DNA of 64,000 bases from Arthrobacter globiformis (GCF_030817195.1 NZ_JAUSYZ010000001.1:124001-188000), one strand, 5' to 3'. Positions 42,884-51,791 are shown, counted from the stretch's first letter. Program-made: numbers and translations. The notes: a model not told the origin generated them from the letters alone.

Positions 42884-44574
42884 ACATCGCTGAGACATCG
42901 GACCTGTGGTGGAAAACCGCCGTCGTCTACTGCCTGGACGTGGAAACCTTCTTTGACTACGACGGCGACGGCACCGGTGATTTCGGCGGCCTGACCCAGC
43001 GCGTGGATTACCTGGCGGCGCTGGGCGTGAACTGCATCTGGCTCATGCCCTTCTATCCGTCACCGGACCGCGACGACGGCTACGACGTGACGGACTTCTT
43101 CGACGTCGACCGCCGGCTGGGCACGCTGGGCGATTTTGTGGAGTTCATCCGCACCGCAAAGGACCGCGGCATCCGTGTGATCGCGGACTTCGTGGTCAAC
43201 CACACTTCCAACCAGCACCCCTGGTTCGTCGAGGCCCGCAAATCCCTGGACAACCCGTACCGGGACTACTACGTCTGGCGGACCGATCCGCCGCCGGACA
43301 CGTCCTCGGAAGTGGTGTTCCCGGGCGAACAGACTTCCCTCTGGACCCAGGACGATGCCACCGGCGAGTGGTACCTGCACATGTTCATGGAGCACCAGCC
43401 GGACCTCAACGTCACCAACCCCAAAGTCCGCAACCAGATCGCCAAGGCCATGGGCCTCTGGCTGGAGCTCGGGCTGGACGGATTCCGGCTGGATGCGGTG
43501 CCGTTTTTCCTGGAAACCCGGGGCGCGCCCAAGGACGAGGCGGCCAACATCGACCCGCACGACTACCTCAGCGCCCTGCGCAGCTTCGTCAACCGGCGCA
43601 ACGGCAGCGCGGTGCTGCTGGGCGAAGTGAACCTGCCGTACAAGGACCAGCTGGAGTACTTCGGCGGCGCCGAAGGCAACGAGCTCAACATGCAGTTCGA
43701 CTTCATGTCCATGCAGCACATCTACCTGTCGCTCGCCAGGCAGGACGCCCGTCCGCTGGCCGAAACGCTGAAAACGCGTCCACGGCTGCATCCCGACAAC
43801 CACTGGGCGATGTTCGTGCGCAACCATGACGAGCTCACGCTGGACAAGCTCAGCGACGGAGAGCGGGAGGAGGTCTTCGCCGCGTTCGGACCGGACAAGA
43901 ACATGCAGCTCTACGGGCGGGGACTGCGGCGCCGGCTGCCGCCGATGCTGGACGGCGACGCCGACCGGATCCGGATGGTCTACTCGCTGATGTTCTCCCT
44001 GCCCGGCACGCCGGTGCTCTTCTACGGCGAGGAGATCGGCATGGGTGAGGACCTGCGGCAGAAGGGCCGTGCCGCCGTCCGCACGCCCATGCAGTGGAAC
44101 GACGAAAAGAACGGCGGCTTCTCCAGCGCCAAGGTGTCCGAGCTGGTGGTCCCGCTGCCCCGCGGGGAGTACGGCCCGGAAAAGGTCAACGCGGCCAGTG
44201 CCAAACGGGACCCCGGGTCGCTGTGGAACTTCATGGCCACGCTGATCCAGCGGTACCGCGAATCGCCGGAGCTGGGCTGGGGCGAGTTCGCCGTCCTCGA
44301 ACAGCCCGAGCCGGCTGTGTTTGCACACCGCTGCAGCTCGGCGGAGGCCACCGTGGTGCTGCTTCACAACTTCGGCGACGAGCCGGTCAAGGTCACGGCG
44401 AACGTCGGATCCGGGGACAGTCCGCCGCGGGCGTTCAGGGACGCCATGCTGCTGGATTTGTTCGACGGCGGGAACGTTCAGTTGGAGGCCGACGGCGGGT
44501 TCACCGTTGAGCTGGGACGCTACGGCTACCGCTGGTTCCGCGTCCACCGGCCCGGCGACCGCCTGGCGCCCTAG
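42880..44574 (+). CDS. GH13 trehalose-synthase-like (TreS-type) glucosyl enzyme
   Basis: 564 residues. GH13 barrel with nucleophile Asp205 in GFRLDAVPF, acid/base Glu249 in LLGEVNLPY and Asp317 in RNHDELTL; the front end (VVYCLDVETFFDYDGDGTGDF) is TreS-like. No maltokinase domain is attached. The GEAN motif of standard TreS is GEVN here. Start overlaps the LLM gene. It may isomerise maltose/trehalose or transfer glucosyl units; the neighbouring alpha-glucosidase on the other strand points to the same sugar pool. Confidence 0.85.
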   Translation: MNIAETSDLWWKTAVVYCLDVETFFDYDGDGTGDFGGLTQRVDYLAALGVNCIWLMPFYPSPDRDDGYDVTDFFDVDRRLGTLGDFVEFIRTAKDRGIRVIADFVVNHTSNQHPWFVEARKSLDNPYRDYYVWRTDPPPDTSSEVVFPGEQTSLWTQDDATGEWYLHMFMEHQPDLNVTNPKVRNQIAKAMGLWLELGLDGFRLDAVPFFLETRGAPKDEAANIDPHDYLSALRSFVNRRNGSAVLLGEVNLPYKDQLEYFGGAEGNELNMQFDFMSMQHIYLSLARQDARPLAETLKTRPRLHPDNHWAMFVRNHDELTLDKLSDGEREEVFAAFGPDKNMQLYGRGLRRRLPPMLDGDADRIRMVYSLMFSLPGTPVLFYGEEIGMGEDLRQKGRAAVRTPMQWNDEKNGGFSSAKVSELVVPLPRGEYGPEKVNAASAKRDPGSLWNFMATLIQRYRESPELGWGEFAVLEQPEPAVFAHRCSSAEATVVLLHNFGDEPVKVTANVGSGDSPPRAFRDAMLLDLFDGGNVQLEADGGFTVELGRYGYRWFRVHRPGDRLAP

Positions 44575-44589
44575 ACGCCCAAGGCTGCA

Positions 44590-46356
44590 CTACACGTTCC
44601 GGCGGAAAACCTTCACCTCCCACGGGCGCAGATCGTAGGATTGCACCTCGTCGGCTTCCGGCGGATAGTTTCCCAGCACTAGCTCAGCGCTCTCGCTGAG
44701 CCAGGTGCCGTCGTCGATCCCGGCTGTCCGGTTGGTCCCCGAAAAGTTGCCAAGGACCAGCAGCTCCGCGTCCGGAAGTGAGCGCTTGAACGCGTAGACG
44801 TGTTCGTCGTCGGGCAGCAGCATGCTGAAATCCCCGCACGCGACCACGGGATCCGAGTGCCGGAAGGCGATCACCTTGCGGTAGAAGCTGAAGACCGACC
44901 CGGGGTCGTCGACCTGGGCCGCGGCGTTGATCGTGTTCGCGTTCGGGTTCACGGCAATCCAGGGCGCGCCGGTGGTGAAGCCGCCGTGCCGGCTGGCGTC
45001 CCACTGCACGGGCGTCCGGGCGTTGTCACGGTTCAGCGGCGCCAGGGCCGCGAGGACCTCGGCGTCGGTATGGCCCAGGTGCGTGGTGGCTTCGCGGTGG
45101 TGGTTGAGGACTTCGATGTCCCGGTAGTCGCTGATGGCGCCGAACGCCATGTTGGTCATGCCCAGCTCTTCGCCCTGGTACACGTACGGAGTGCCGCGGT
45201 GCAGGTGCAGGACGGCGGCCAGCATCTTCGCCGACAGCTCCCGGTACTGGCCGTCGTCGCCGAAGCGGGAAACGGCGCGGGCCTGGTCGTGGTTTCCCCA
45301 GTAGAGGCTGTTCCAGCCGCTCTCGGCGAGCCCTTCCTGCCAGCGGCCCAGGGACTTTTTGAGGTCGGTAAGCAGCAGCTTCTTGGGCCGCCACTTGTTG
45401 CCGCCTTCCTGGTCGAGGGCCACGTGCTCGAACTGGAAGACCATGTCCACCTCCCGCCGGCCGGGATCCGTGAAGAGGGCGGCGTCCTCGACGGTGACGC
45501 CAGGCATCTCGCCCACGGTCAGCAGGTCCTTGTCCCGCCCCGCGAAGACCTCCTGGTGCATCTCCTGCAGGAACTCGTGGATGCGCGGACCGCAGATGAA
45601 GTAGGGGCCGCCGTCGCCGTAGAGCATCCCTTCGGCCTGCGGACCGTCGGGCAGCGACTGCTCCTTGGAGATGAAATTGATGACATCCATCCGGAAGCCG
45701 TCCACGCCGCGGTCAAGCCACCAGTTCATCATGTCGTATACGGCGGCCCGCACCTCCGGGTTTTCCCAGTTGAGGTCCGGCTGCTTCCTGGAGAACAGGT
45801 GCAGGTAGTACTCCCCTGTCTCCGCGTCGTACTCCCAGGCCGGCCCCGAGAAGGCAGAGCCCCAGTTGTTGGGCTCAGCGCCGGGTGTGCCTGGCTCGGC
45901 TGTTCCCAGCCCACGGCCTTCGCGCGGCGGCCGCCACCAGTACCAGTCCCGCTTCGGGTTGTCCTTGCTGGAGCGGGACTCCACAAACCATGGGTGCTCA
46001 TCCGAGGTGTGGTTGACCACGAGGTCCATCACCAGCTTCATGTCCCGCGAGTGCAGGCCGTCCAGCAGTTCGTCGAGGGTCTCCAGGTCGCCGAACACGG
46101 GGTCGATGTCGCGGTAGTCGCTGATGTCGTAGCCGTTGTCATCCTGCGGTGACCGGTACACCGGGGACAGCCAGACGACGTCGACCCCCAGCTTTTGCAG
46201 GTAGTCCAGCTTGCCGATGATCCCGCGGAGGTCGCCGATGCCGTCGCCGTCCGAATCAGCGAAGCTACGCGGATAGATCTGGTACACCACAGCGCTCTTG
46301 AACCATTCCCGGCCGGCCCGGTAGGCCGCCTCTGCCTCGGTTTCCTGCGTGGTCAT
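44590..46356 (-). CDS. GH13 alpha-glucosidase / oligo-1,6-glucosidase
   Basis: 588 residues. It has WFKSAVVYQIYPRSFADSDGDG, MDLVVNHTSDEHPWF, nucleophile region GFRMDVINF, acid/base region TVGEMPGV and WGNHDQARAVSRFG, the standard oligo-1,6-glucosidase set. ATG at 46356 follows GGAGG; sequence upstream of it in frame is not coding-like. It would release glucose from small alpha-glucosides in the cytoplasm. Convergent with the TreS-like gene (15 bases apart), and preceded on the same strand by an IclR effector-domain fragment that may be its old regulator. Confidence 0.92.
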   Translation of the reverse strand: MTTQETEAEAAYRAGREWFKSAVVYQIYPRSFADSDGDGIGDLRGIIGKLDYLQKLGVDVVWLSPVYRSPQDDNGYDISDYRDIDPVFGDLETLDELLDGLHSRDMKLVMDLVVNHTSDEHPWFVESRSSKDNPKRDWYWWRPPREGRGLGTAEPGTPGAEPNNWGSAFSGPAWEYDAETGEYYLHLFSRKQPDLNWENPEVRAAVYDMMNWWLDRGVDGFRMDVINFISKEQSLPDGPQAEGMLYGDGGPYFICGPRIHEFLQEMHQEVFAGRDKDLLTVGEMPGVTVEDAALFTDPGRREVDMVFQFEHVALDQEGGNKWRPKKLLLTDLKKSLGRWQEGLAESGWNSLYWGNHDQARAVSRFGDDGQYRELSAKMLAAVLHLHRGTPYVYQGEELGMTNMAFGAISDYRDIEVLNHHREATTHLGHTDAEVLAALAPLNRDNARTPVQWDASRHGGFTTGAPWIAVNPNANTINAAAQVDDPGSVFSFYRKVIAFRHSDPVVACGDFSMLLPDDEHVYAFKRSLPDAELLVLGNFSGTNRTAGIDDGTWLSESAELVLGNYPPEADEVQSYDLRPWEVKVFRRNV

Positions 46357-46444
46357 CGCTGGCTCCTCCTGGTCGACGGTGGCGGGCTGCTGGCCCACTG
46401 AAAGTCTTGTTCCAGAAGAATCGGCGGTCAATGGCCTCGGTGGC

Positions 46445-46801
46445 TTATGCCGGTGGCGCTTGTGCTTGCTCGCCGTCCACGGTCTGGTTGCTGACGGCGA
46501 AAAGGCCCTCTTCAAGCTCCTCATCGATGACTGCATAGCCCTGTTCGCGGACCTGTCGGATCTCGTGCAGGATTGCCTTCCGGTTCGAGATGGTGCGGGA
46601 GGTGTAGGGCTCCAGCTTCTCAGGCAGCGTCGCGGCAATATCGTCGTCGCTGAGTTCGGAAAGAAGCAGTTTCCCCGTGGCACTGGCATGTGCGGGGCAG
46701 TTCCCGCCGACGTACAGGTGGGTGGCGTTCAGGTAGCGGGAGCCGGAGGCTTCGGCAATCACATCGTAGGAAGTTTCACTCCGGACGATCGCAAAGCTCA
46801 T
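46445..46801 (-). CDS. Stand-alone IclR effector-domain fragment
   Basis: 118 residues that match only the middle of an IclR ligand-binding domain (SGSRYLNATHLYVGGNCPAH, HASATGKLLLSELS, RKAILHEIRQVREQGYAVID, EELEEGLFAV). The winged helix and last third are missing on both sides, and no HTH coding sequence is found upstream. However, ATG 46801 has a good CAGGAG site, so a short protein could still be made. Probably a decaying regulator of the adjacent alpha-glucosidase gene. Confidence 0.65.
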   Translation of the reverse strand: MSFAIVRSETSYDVIAEASGSRYLNATHLYVGGNCPAHASATGKLLLSELSDDDIAATLPEKLEPYTSRTISNRKAILHEIRQVREQGYAVIDEELEEGLFAVSNQTVDGEQAQAPPA

Positions 46802-46952
46802 CGTCTCCTGACCGCCGATGGCACGCGGTAACCGCTTCGGCGCCGGAAACTAACCGGGCGCTAACGGGCAGGAAACGCCTGCGCAACAATGCCGCGCCAC
46901 ACTGGATGTGCCGGCAATTGCAGGCACCAGCTCCAGCTCAGGAGGCCACGCC

Positions 46953-47189
46953 ATGTTGAAGGAAGCCAAACCCCACATCACCCGGGTCCGTGCCCTGGAC
47001 CAGCTGCATCGCGGCGACGAGATCGAGGCCCGCCTGTCGGTGGGCCCCAGCTATGACGACGTCATCATCCGCCGCGGCAGCGTCCAAGAGACAGCCCCGG
47101 GCATCGGCGTCGTGTGGATCATGGATCATCACACGGGCATGCGCAAGGCCATCAATACCGACGAATGCAGCGTTTGGCGCGTCGCCTGA
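46953..47189 (+). CDS. Small conserved-looking hypothetical protein
   Basis: 78 residues starting MLKEAKPHITRVRALDQLHRGD. ATG at 46953 is behind a perfect AGGAGG with 7-base spacing, and codon use resembles neighbouring genes. The predicted strands (EIEARLSVG, DVIIRRGSVQE, GVVWIMDHHTGMRKAINTD) suggest a small beta-barrel. No family recognised, no signal peptide or membrane segment. Confidence 0.65.
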   Translation: MLKEAKPHITRVRALDQLHRGDEIEARLSVGPSYDDVIIRRGSVQETAPGIGVVWIMDHHTGMRKAINTDECSVWRVA

Positions 47190-47194
47190 GCCAC

Positions 47195-47482
47195 CTAACC
47201 GCCGGCCACCGACTGAATGATCAGCACTTCCTGGCCGGCAGAAACTTCCGTTTCCAGGCCCCGCAGACGCCGGACCTCCTCACCGTTCACGTAAATATTC
47301 ACGTAGCGGCGGAGTGCACCCGTTTCGTCCCGCAGCCGCCTGGCGAGCACCGGGTAAGTCCCGGTCACGGAATCCAGCAACCACCCCACAGTCACCGCCC
47401 CGTCGGCGGGTGTAGTCAGTACGGACTGCCCGCCGGCGAGCGGCTGGAGGACGCTGGGAAGGACCACGCTGATCTCAGCCAC
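47195..47482 (-). CDS. MoaD/ThiS-family ubiquitin-like small protein
   Basis: 95 residues with beta-grasp layout and the C-terminal Gly-Gly (VLIIQSVAGG) that is adenylated and thiocarboxylated in MoaD/ThiS proteins or conjugated in SAMP-type modifiers. VNIYVNGEEVRRLRGLETEV is typical. GTG at 47482 follows GAGGA. It is 9 bases after the BNR-propeller gene and has no moeB, moaE or thiG nearby, so it may serve a dedicated partner and not molybdopterin synthesis. Confidence 0.85.
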   Translation of the reverse strand: MAEISVVLPSVLQPLAGGQSVLTTPADGAVTVGWLLDSVTGTYPVLARRLRDETGALRRYVNIYVNGEEVRRLRGLETEVSAGQEVLIIQSVAGG

Positions 47483-47491
47483 CGCACATCC

Positions 47492-48613
47492 TCATGCAGA
47501 TGCCGCCGCAGTAACCGGGGCCCCGGCCACAACAGCAGCGCGGACGCACAACACATCCGGCAGGTGGGACGCCACCTCCGCAAAGGTTTCACCTTCGTCG
47601 GCGCTGGCAAACACCGCGCCCCCACGCGTTCCGAAGTACACCCCGGCGGGTTCAGCAGAGTCCACGCCGGCCGCGTCACGGAGCACGGCATTGAATTCTG
47701 ACTGCGGCAGCCCGGAGTCCAGGCGCTTCCACGTGGCACCAGCGTCGTCGGTACGGTGCACGGCGAGCTTTCCGTCCGGCGGGATGCGTTCGCCGTCGGC
47801 CTTTAAGGGGACAACCCAGGCCGTGCCTGCACGCCTGGGGTGCGTCAGCATGACGAACCCGAAGTCGGCCGGCAGGCCCTCCGCTATCGATTCCCAGTTC
47901 TCGGCGTTGTCATCGGTCCGGTACACGCCGTGGTGGTTCTGCGCGTAAAGCCGGCCCTCGACGGCGGCATCCGCCGCAATCTTGTGCACGCACTGGCCGA
48001 ATTCCGGGTTGGGATCGGGCATGAAGTAGGCGGAGATGCCTTTGTTCCGCGGCTCCCAGGACGTCCCGCCGTCGAGCGAGCGGTACACGCCTCCGGTACT
48101 CATCGCCACGTGCACGTTATCCCCGGCGGGGTTGACCACGATCGAGTGGGCGGCTGCGCCGCCATAACCGGCACCCCACTCGCTGCGGTGCGGGTGGTCC
48201 CACAGACCGCGGTTCAGCTCGAAGTGCTCACCGCCGTCGGTCGACTTCCACACCGAAATCGGCTCCGCGCCGGCCCAGACCACCCCCGGGCGGGATTCCG
48301 CGTCAGGGTAGATCTGCCAGATCCGTTCCACGGCGGCGTCAGTGCCTTCGGGAAACTTGATGGCGCCCTGCTCGGGCTCGGTCCAGCTGGCGCCGAGGTC
48401 ATCCGAGTGGGCAACGTAAGGGCCCCAGTGCTCGGACCGCACCCCCACCATGATGCGTGTGCGGCCGTCCCGTGTGTCGATTCCGATGCTCGGTATCTCG
48501 CTCATCAGGAAGTGCGGGCCGGAAAAGGACCACTGCTTCCGGTCCTGGCTGGTGGCCAGCCAGAGGCCTTTTTTGGTCCCGATTGCTAAAACGAAACTCT
48601 CTGAGGCATTCAT
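47492..48613 (-). CDS. BNR/sialidase-like beta-propeller protein
   Basis: 373 residues with repeated Asp-box-type motifs: SDDLGASWTEP, STDGGEHFELN, SLDGGTSWEPR, TDDNAENWES, TDDAGATWKRL and SADEGETFAEV, one per propeller blade. There is no signal peptide, so it is probably cytoplasmic, and no sialidase catalytic Arg triad or Asp/Glu is evident. The start is ambiguous (48613, 48622 or 48649). It is co-transcribed with the MoaD-like gene; the pairing itself is the best functional clue. Confidence 0.82.
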   Translation of the reverse strand: MNASESFVLAIGTKKGLWLATSQDRKQWSFSGPHFLMSEIPSIGIDTRDGRTRIMVGVRSEHWGPYVAHSDDLGASWTEPEQGAIKFPEGTDAAVERIWQIYPDAESRPGVVWAGAEPISVWKSTDGGEHFELNRGLWDHPHRSEWGAGYGGAAAHSIVVNPAGDNVHVAMSTGGVYRSLDGGTSWEPRNKGISAYFMPDPNPEFGQCVHKIAADAAVEGRLYAQNHHGVYRTDDNAENWESIAEGLPADFGFVMLTHPRRAGTAWVVPLKADGERIPPDGKLAVHRTDDAGATWKRLDSGLPQSEFNAVLRDAAGVDSAEPAGVYFGTRGGAVFASADEGETFAEVASHLPDVLCVRAAVVAGAPVTAAASA

Positions 48614-48697
48614 GCACCCCATGCAACCACTCGGGCGGAGGGGCTGCAATGGTTTTGGCCCCCGCTGGTTGGCAAGGACAACTCGCTAGGGCCGGCC

Positions 48698-48982
48698 CTA
48701 GGACCCGATCTTCGTGGCTTTTGCGGTGCCGGCTTTCGCGGCACGGCGGTTTCGCCACCACCGGCGGAGCAGATCGGCGGCGGCCAGGATTCCGGCCAGT
48801 GGGGTAAGGACGGCGGCGGCGTAAACGAACAGCAGCCAGGTGAGCGTGGCGATCGGGGGCTGGCTGCGGCTCAGCAGGGACAGGCCGCCGAACAGGCCCG
48901 CGACCCAGAAGAGCACCACCAGCGCCAGCACGGCTGCTGCCGGAAAGTACTCGTTCCGCACAACCCTTTTCAAGGTTTCCAC
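48698..48982 (-). CDS. Small membrane protein of unknown function
   Basis: 94 residues with two hydrophobic helices (FPAAAVLALVVLFWVAGLFG and LLFVYAAAVLTPLAGILAAA) and a basic tail (RRWWRNRRAAKAG). GTG at 48982 is chosen because AGGAGG lies 7 bases upstream; an open frame continues to 49075 without a better site. No family recognised. Confidence 0.6.
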   Translation of the reverse strand: METLKRVVRNEYFPAAAVLALVVLFWVAGLFGGLSLLSRSQPPIATLTWLLFVYAAAVLTPLAGILAAADLLRRWWRNRRAAKAGTAKATKIGS

Positions 48983-49129
48983 CACTGATCCTCCTGCGCC
49001 TTGCATCCCCATGAGACCAGTATGCGACGGAGACCCGCTACGACGGAGACGGCGCGACGAACGTGTGATGAACACAACCGCTACCTAGCGTGGCTGCATT
49101 CTGTCAGTCCGGGGGACTACACTGAACTA

Positions 49130-49145
49130 TCGAACATATATTCGA
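49130..49145. promoter_or_regulatory. SOS box (LexA operator) of umuDC
   Basis: TCGAACATATATTCGA differs from the actinobacterial LexA consensus TCGAAC-N4-GTTCGA at one base. It ends 13 bases before the umuD GTG, so LexA would cover the promoter or transcript start. Confidence 0.9.
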
Positions 49146-49158
49146 AAAAAGGTGTGTT

Positions 49159-49590
49159 GTGGGCGTGATCATTGGTCCTCGCGTGATAGAGGCGGGACTT
49201 TCCCTGCGGTTGGTGCTGATCTCTCCCGTGGCCGTCGCGGCAGGCTTCCCATCCCCCGCCCAGGACTACTTTGACGGGCGGATCGACCTGAACGAGCACC
49301 TGATCAAGGACATCACCAGCACCTACATCGTGCGGGTGTCCGGCGACTCCATGGAACAGGCCGGCATCAGTGACGGCGACGAACTGATCGTCAACCGTGC
49401 ATTGGAACCGCGGGACGGATCCGTGGTCGTGGCGGTGCTGGACGGCGAGCTCACCGTCAAGCGCCTGAAGATCACCGCGGCCGGTGTGGTGCTCCAGGCG
49501 GCCAACCCGCTGTATCCGAACATCAGCATCCCCGCCCTGGCCGACCTCACCATCTGGGGCGTGGCCACGAGGTGCCTGCACCATGTCTGA
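49159..49590 (+). CDS. umuD: UmuD-like S24 autoprotease
   Basis: 143 residues. Catalytic Ser64 (RVSGDSMEQAG) and Lys101 (GELTVKRLK) are present, with the self-cleavage site Ala28-Gly29 in VAAGFPSPAQDY, all offset by four from the E. coli residues. RecA-stimulated cleavage yields UmuD', which joins UmuC as polymerase V. GTG at 49159 follows AAAGGTG. An SOS box lies just upstream and the gene overlaps umuC by eight bases. Confidence 0.93.
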   Translation: MGVIIGPRVIEAGLSLRLVLISPVAVAAGFPSPAQDYFDGRIDLNEHLIKDITSTYIVRVSGDSMEQAGISDGDELIVNRALEPRDGSVVVAVLDGELTVKRLKITAAGVVLQAANPLYPNISIPALADLTIWGVATRCLHHV

Positions 49591-50866
49591 GACGCGGCAG
49601 CAGATAGCGCTGGTGGACGTGAACTGCTTCTACGCCAGCGCCGAGCGTGTCTTCGACCCCTCCCTCGAAGGCAAACCCCTGGTTGTGCTTTCCAACAACG
49701 ACGGCTGCGCCGTGACCCGCAGTCCGGAGGCGAAGGCCCTGGGGATCAGCACGGGCGAACCGTGGTTCAAGATCGCTCCTCGGGCCAAGGAGTGGGGCCT
49801 CGTTGCCCGGTCCAGCAACTATGAACTGTACGGTGACATCAGTGCCCGCGTCATGGAACTGCTGGGACGCTACTCGGCCTGGCTCGAGGTGTACAGCATC
49901 GACGAGGCCTTCCTGGGCATCAAAGGCAGCCCCGACCAGGTGGTGGGTCTCGGCCGGACTATCAAGGCCGCGGTCCAGCGCAACGTCGGGGTGCCGGTGT
50001 GCGTCGGCATCGCCGCCACCAAGACGCTGGCCAAACTCGCCAACCGGTGGGCCAAGAACAACCCCGCGCTTGGAGGGGTGTGCGCCTGGGAGTCGATGGA
50101 TCCGGAGTCGCGTGAACTGCTCATGGCCCGGCTGCCGGTCTCGGAGGTCTGGGGCGTGGCGGGCCGGCTGGAAAAACGGCTGAACGCCATCGGGATCTGC
50201 TCCATCCTGGAACTCAGCCGGGCCGATCCTGTGATGGTGCGCGACCGCTTTTCGGTGGTGCTGATGCGCACTGTGCTGGAACTGCGCGGTACACCCTGCC
50301 TACCGCTGGAGGAGGAACGCGTTGGGTGGGACCAGCTGATCTTCTCCCGCTCGTTTTCCACTCCCCTGACGTCAGTCCCCGAGTTTCGCCAGGTCCTGAG
50401 CGTCTACGCCCAGCAGGCGAGTGCCCGGCTGGCCCGGCACCACCTTCAGGCCAAGGTCCTCACCGCGTTCGCCGGCACGTCCCATTACAACCCGAAGGAC
50501 AAGTCGTTTCCCTCGGCGTGCGTTCCGTTGCCCATGCCTACCTCAGACCCGGTACTGCTCACCCGAGCGGCCCACGCCCTGCTTCCCGCGATCCAGGACG
50601 GCGTCAAGTACGCCCGGGCCGGCATCATGGTCACCGACTTGCGGCCGTCCCGCAATCAGCAGCCCCTGGAGCCTTTCACCAACCCGCACGAGGAACGCGG
50701 GATCGGCCCGCTGGTTGAGCAGATCAGCCGGAAGTATGGCAGGGGCACGATCGGGCTCGGGTTCGCGGGCCTGAGGAGCGGTCTGGACTGGAGCATGAAG
50801 CGCGGAATGCGTTCGCCGCGCTACACCACGCACTGGGACGAGTTACCGGTGGTGCGCGCGAACTGA
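49583..50866 (+). CDS. umuC: DNA polymerase V catalytic subunit UmuC (Y family)
   Basis: 427 residues. Y-family signatures: ALVDVNCFYASAERVFDP (first carboxylate), VLSNNDGCAVTRSPEAKALG and EVYSIDEAFLGI (catalytic Asp-Glu). Little-finger and C-terminal regions follow, ending in RGMRSPRYTTHWDELP, typical of UmuC and not DinB. It performs error-prone synthesis past lesions. ATG at 49583 is inside the umuD end. Induced with umuD through the SOS box. Confidence 0.93.
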   Translation: MSETRQQIALVDVNCFYASAERVFDPSLEGKPLVVLSNNDGCAVTRSPEAKALGISTGEPWFKIAPRAKEWGLVARSSNYELYGDISARVMELLGRYSAWLEVYSIDEAFLGIKGSPDQVVGLGRTIKAAVQRNVGVPVCVGIAATKTLAKLANRWAKNNPALGGVCAWESMDPESRELLMARLPVSEVWGVAGRLEKRLNAIGICSILELSRADPVMVRDRFSVVLMRTVLELRGTPCLPLEEERVGWDQLIFSRSFSTPLTSVPEFRQVLSVYAQQASARLARHHLQAKVLTAFAGTSHYNPKDKSFPSACVPLPMPTSDPVLLTRAAHALLPAIQDGVKYARAGIMVTDLRPSRNQQPLEPFTNPHEERGIGPLVEQISRKYGRGTIGLGFAGLRSGLDWSMKRGMRSPRYTTHWDELPVVRAN

Positions 50867-50906
50867 CCGGCCCGCGCATCCGCGAACCAGTCAGTCTACG
50901 AGCCCG

Positions 50907-51107
50907 TCAGTCCACAAATTCAGACTGTGTCTCGATGAAATCCCACTCGGCTTCGGTGAGGACTGCCTGCGGGGCGTCCGGGTGCGGACCTCCCGCTTCG
51001 GCGATCGCCTGCATCACGAACGGCGGAACGTCGTCGGCCCGCAGATTCTCGCGAAGCCACTCCTTGCTTTTCAGGTCCAGATCAAGCCACCACATGAAAA
51101 TCTGCAT
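50907..51107 (-). CDS. Small hypothetical protein
   Basis: 66 residues, MQIFMWWLDLDLKSKEWLRE at the start and an acidic end (EAEWDFIETQSEFVD). ATG at 51107 is 7 bases after AAAGGCGG. No recognised family, no membrane segment; predicted helical. It lies alone between umuC and a universal stress gene. Confidence 0.6.
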   Translation of the reverse strand: MQIFMWWLDLDLKSKEWLRENLRADDVPPFVMQAIAEAGGPHPDAPQAVLTEAEWDFIETQSEFVD

Positions 51108-51284
51108 GGGATGCCGCCTTTCTACGTCTCCACGCTAGGCTCGCGGCGGCCAGTATTCAAGGGAAAACCGGCACCCGTCCCCACGGGGCAGCAGCCGCAC
51201 CGCAGGATCGAAAACCGACGCTGAGCTGGGGCGAAGGCCGGACTGGCTCTGGTCTTTCCTGACGCCGCGGGCACACAATTGACT

Positions 51285-51791
51285 ATGGATGCAGAGCACT
51301 TCAGCGGGCCGCCTCCCCTCCTCGTGGGCATGGTTCCCGGCCAGCATCCGGAGGTCCTCAAAACCGCCGTCGGCCTGGCCCAAAAACTGTCGGCCCCTTT
51401 GCTTTGCGCCTATGTGGATGAGGCAAGCTACCTCGTTGAGTGGGATCCGGCGCGCTCTGCACACCGCCTTTCGCTGCATCCGGACAGGGACGACGACGAC
51501 ATCCGTTCCGTTACCACAGGACTGAAGTCGGTCATCGCGTCGGCCGTCCAGGACGGCGGACCGGCATGGACGTTGCGTACGCTGGCCGGAGACCCCGCCC
51601 GTGCCCTCGGCAGGCTGGCGTCGGAAGTCAATGCCCCGATGATCATTGTGGGTACGCCGGAACGCGGCTTCGGGCACCGCGTAACGGAACTCCTGAACGG
51701 TTCCGTGGCGGCATGGCTCACCCACCACCAGAGCCGGCCCGTGCTGGTGGTTCCCTTCCGGATGGCAGCGCATCAGGACCGGGCGGAATAG
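51285..51791 (+). CDS. Universal stress protein (UspA family)
   Basis: 168 residues, single Usp domain. The ATP-binding pattern G-x2-G-x9-G-S/T is visible as GTPERGFGHRVTELLNGS, and the ending SRPVLVVPF is typical. ATG at 51285 is preferred; TTG at 51279 is possible. No clear ribosome binding site. Partner and stress are not inferable from the context. Confidence 0.85.
   Translation: MDAEHFSGPPPLLVGMVPGQHPEVLKTAVGLAQKLSAPLLCAYVDEASYLVEWDPARSAHRLSLHPDRDDDDIRSVTTGLKSVIASAVQDGGPAWTLRTLAGDPARALGRLASEVNAPMIIVGTPERGFGHRVTELLNGSVAAWLTHHQSRPVLVVPFRMAAHQDRAE

Noticed and set aside
47492..48613. Secreted sialidase
   Set aside because: Asp-box repeats are present but there is no signal peptide and no catalytic Arg triad or nucleophile region could be identified.
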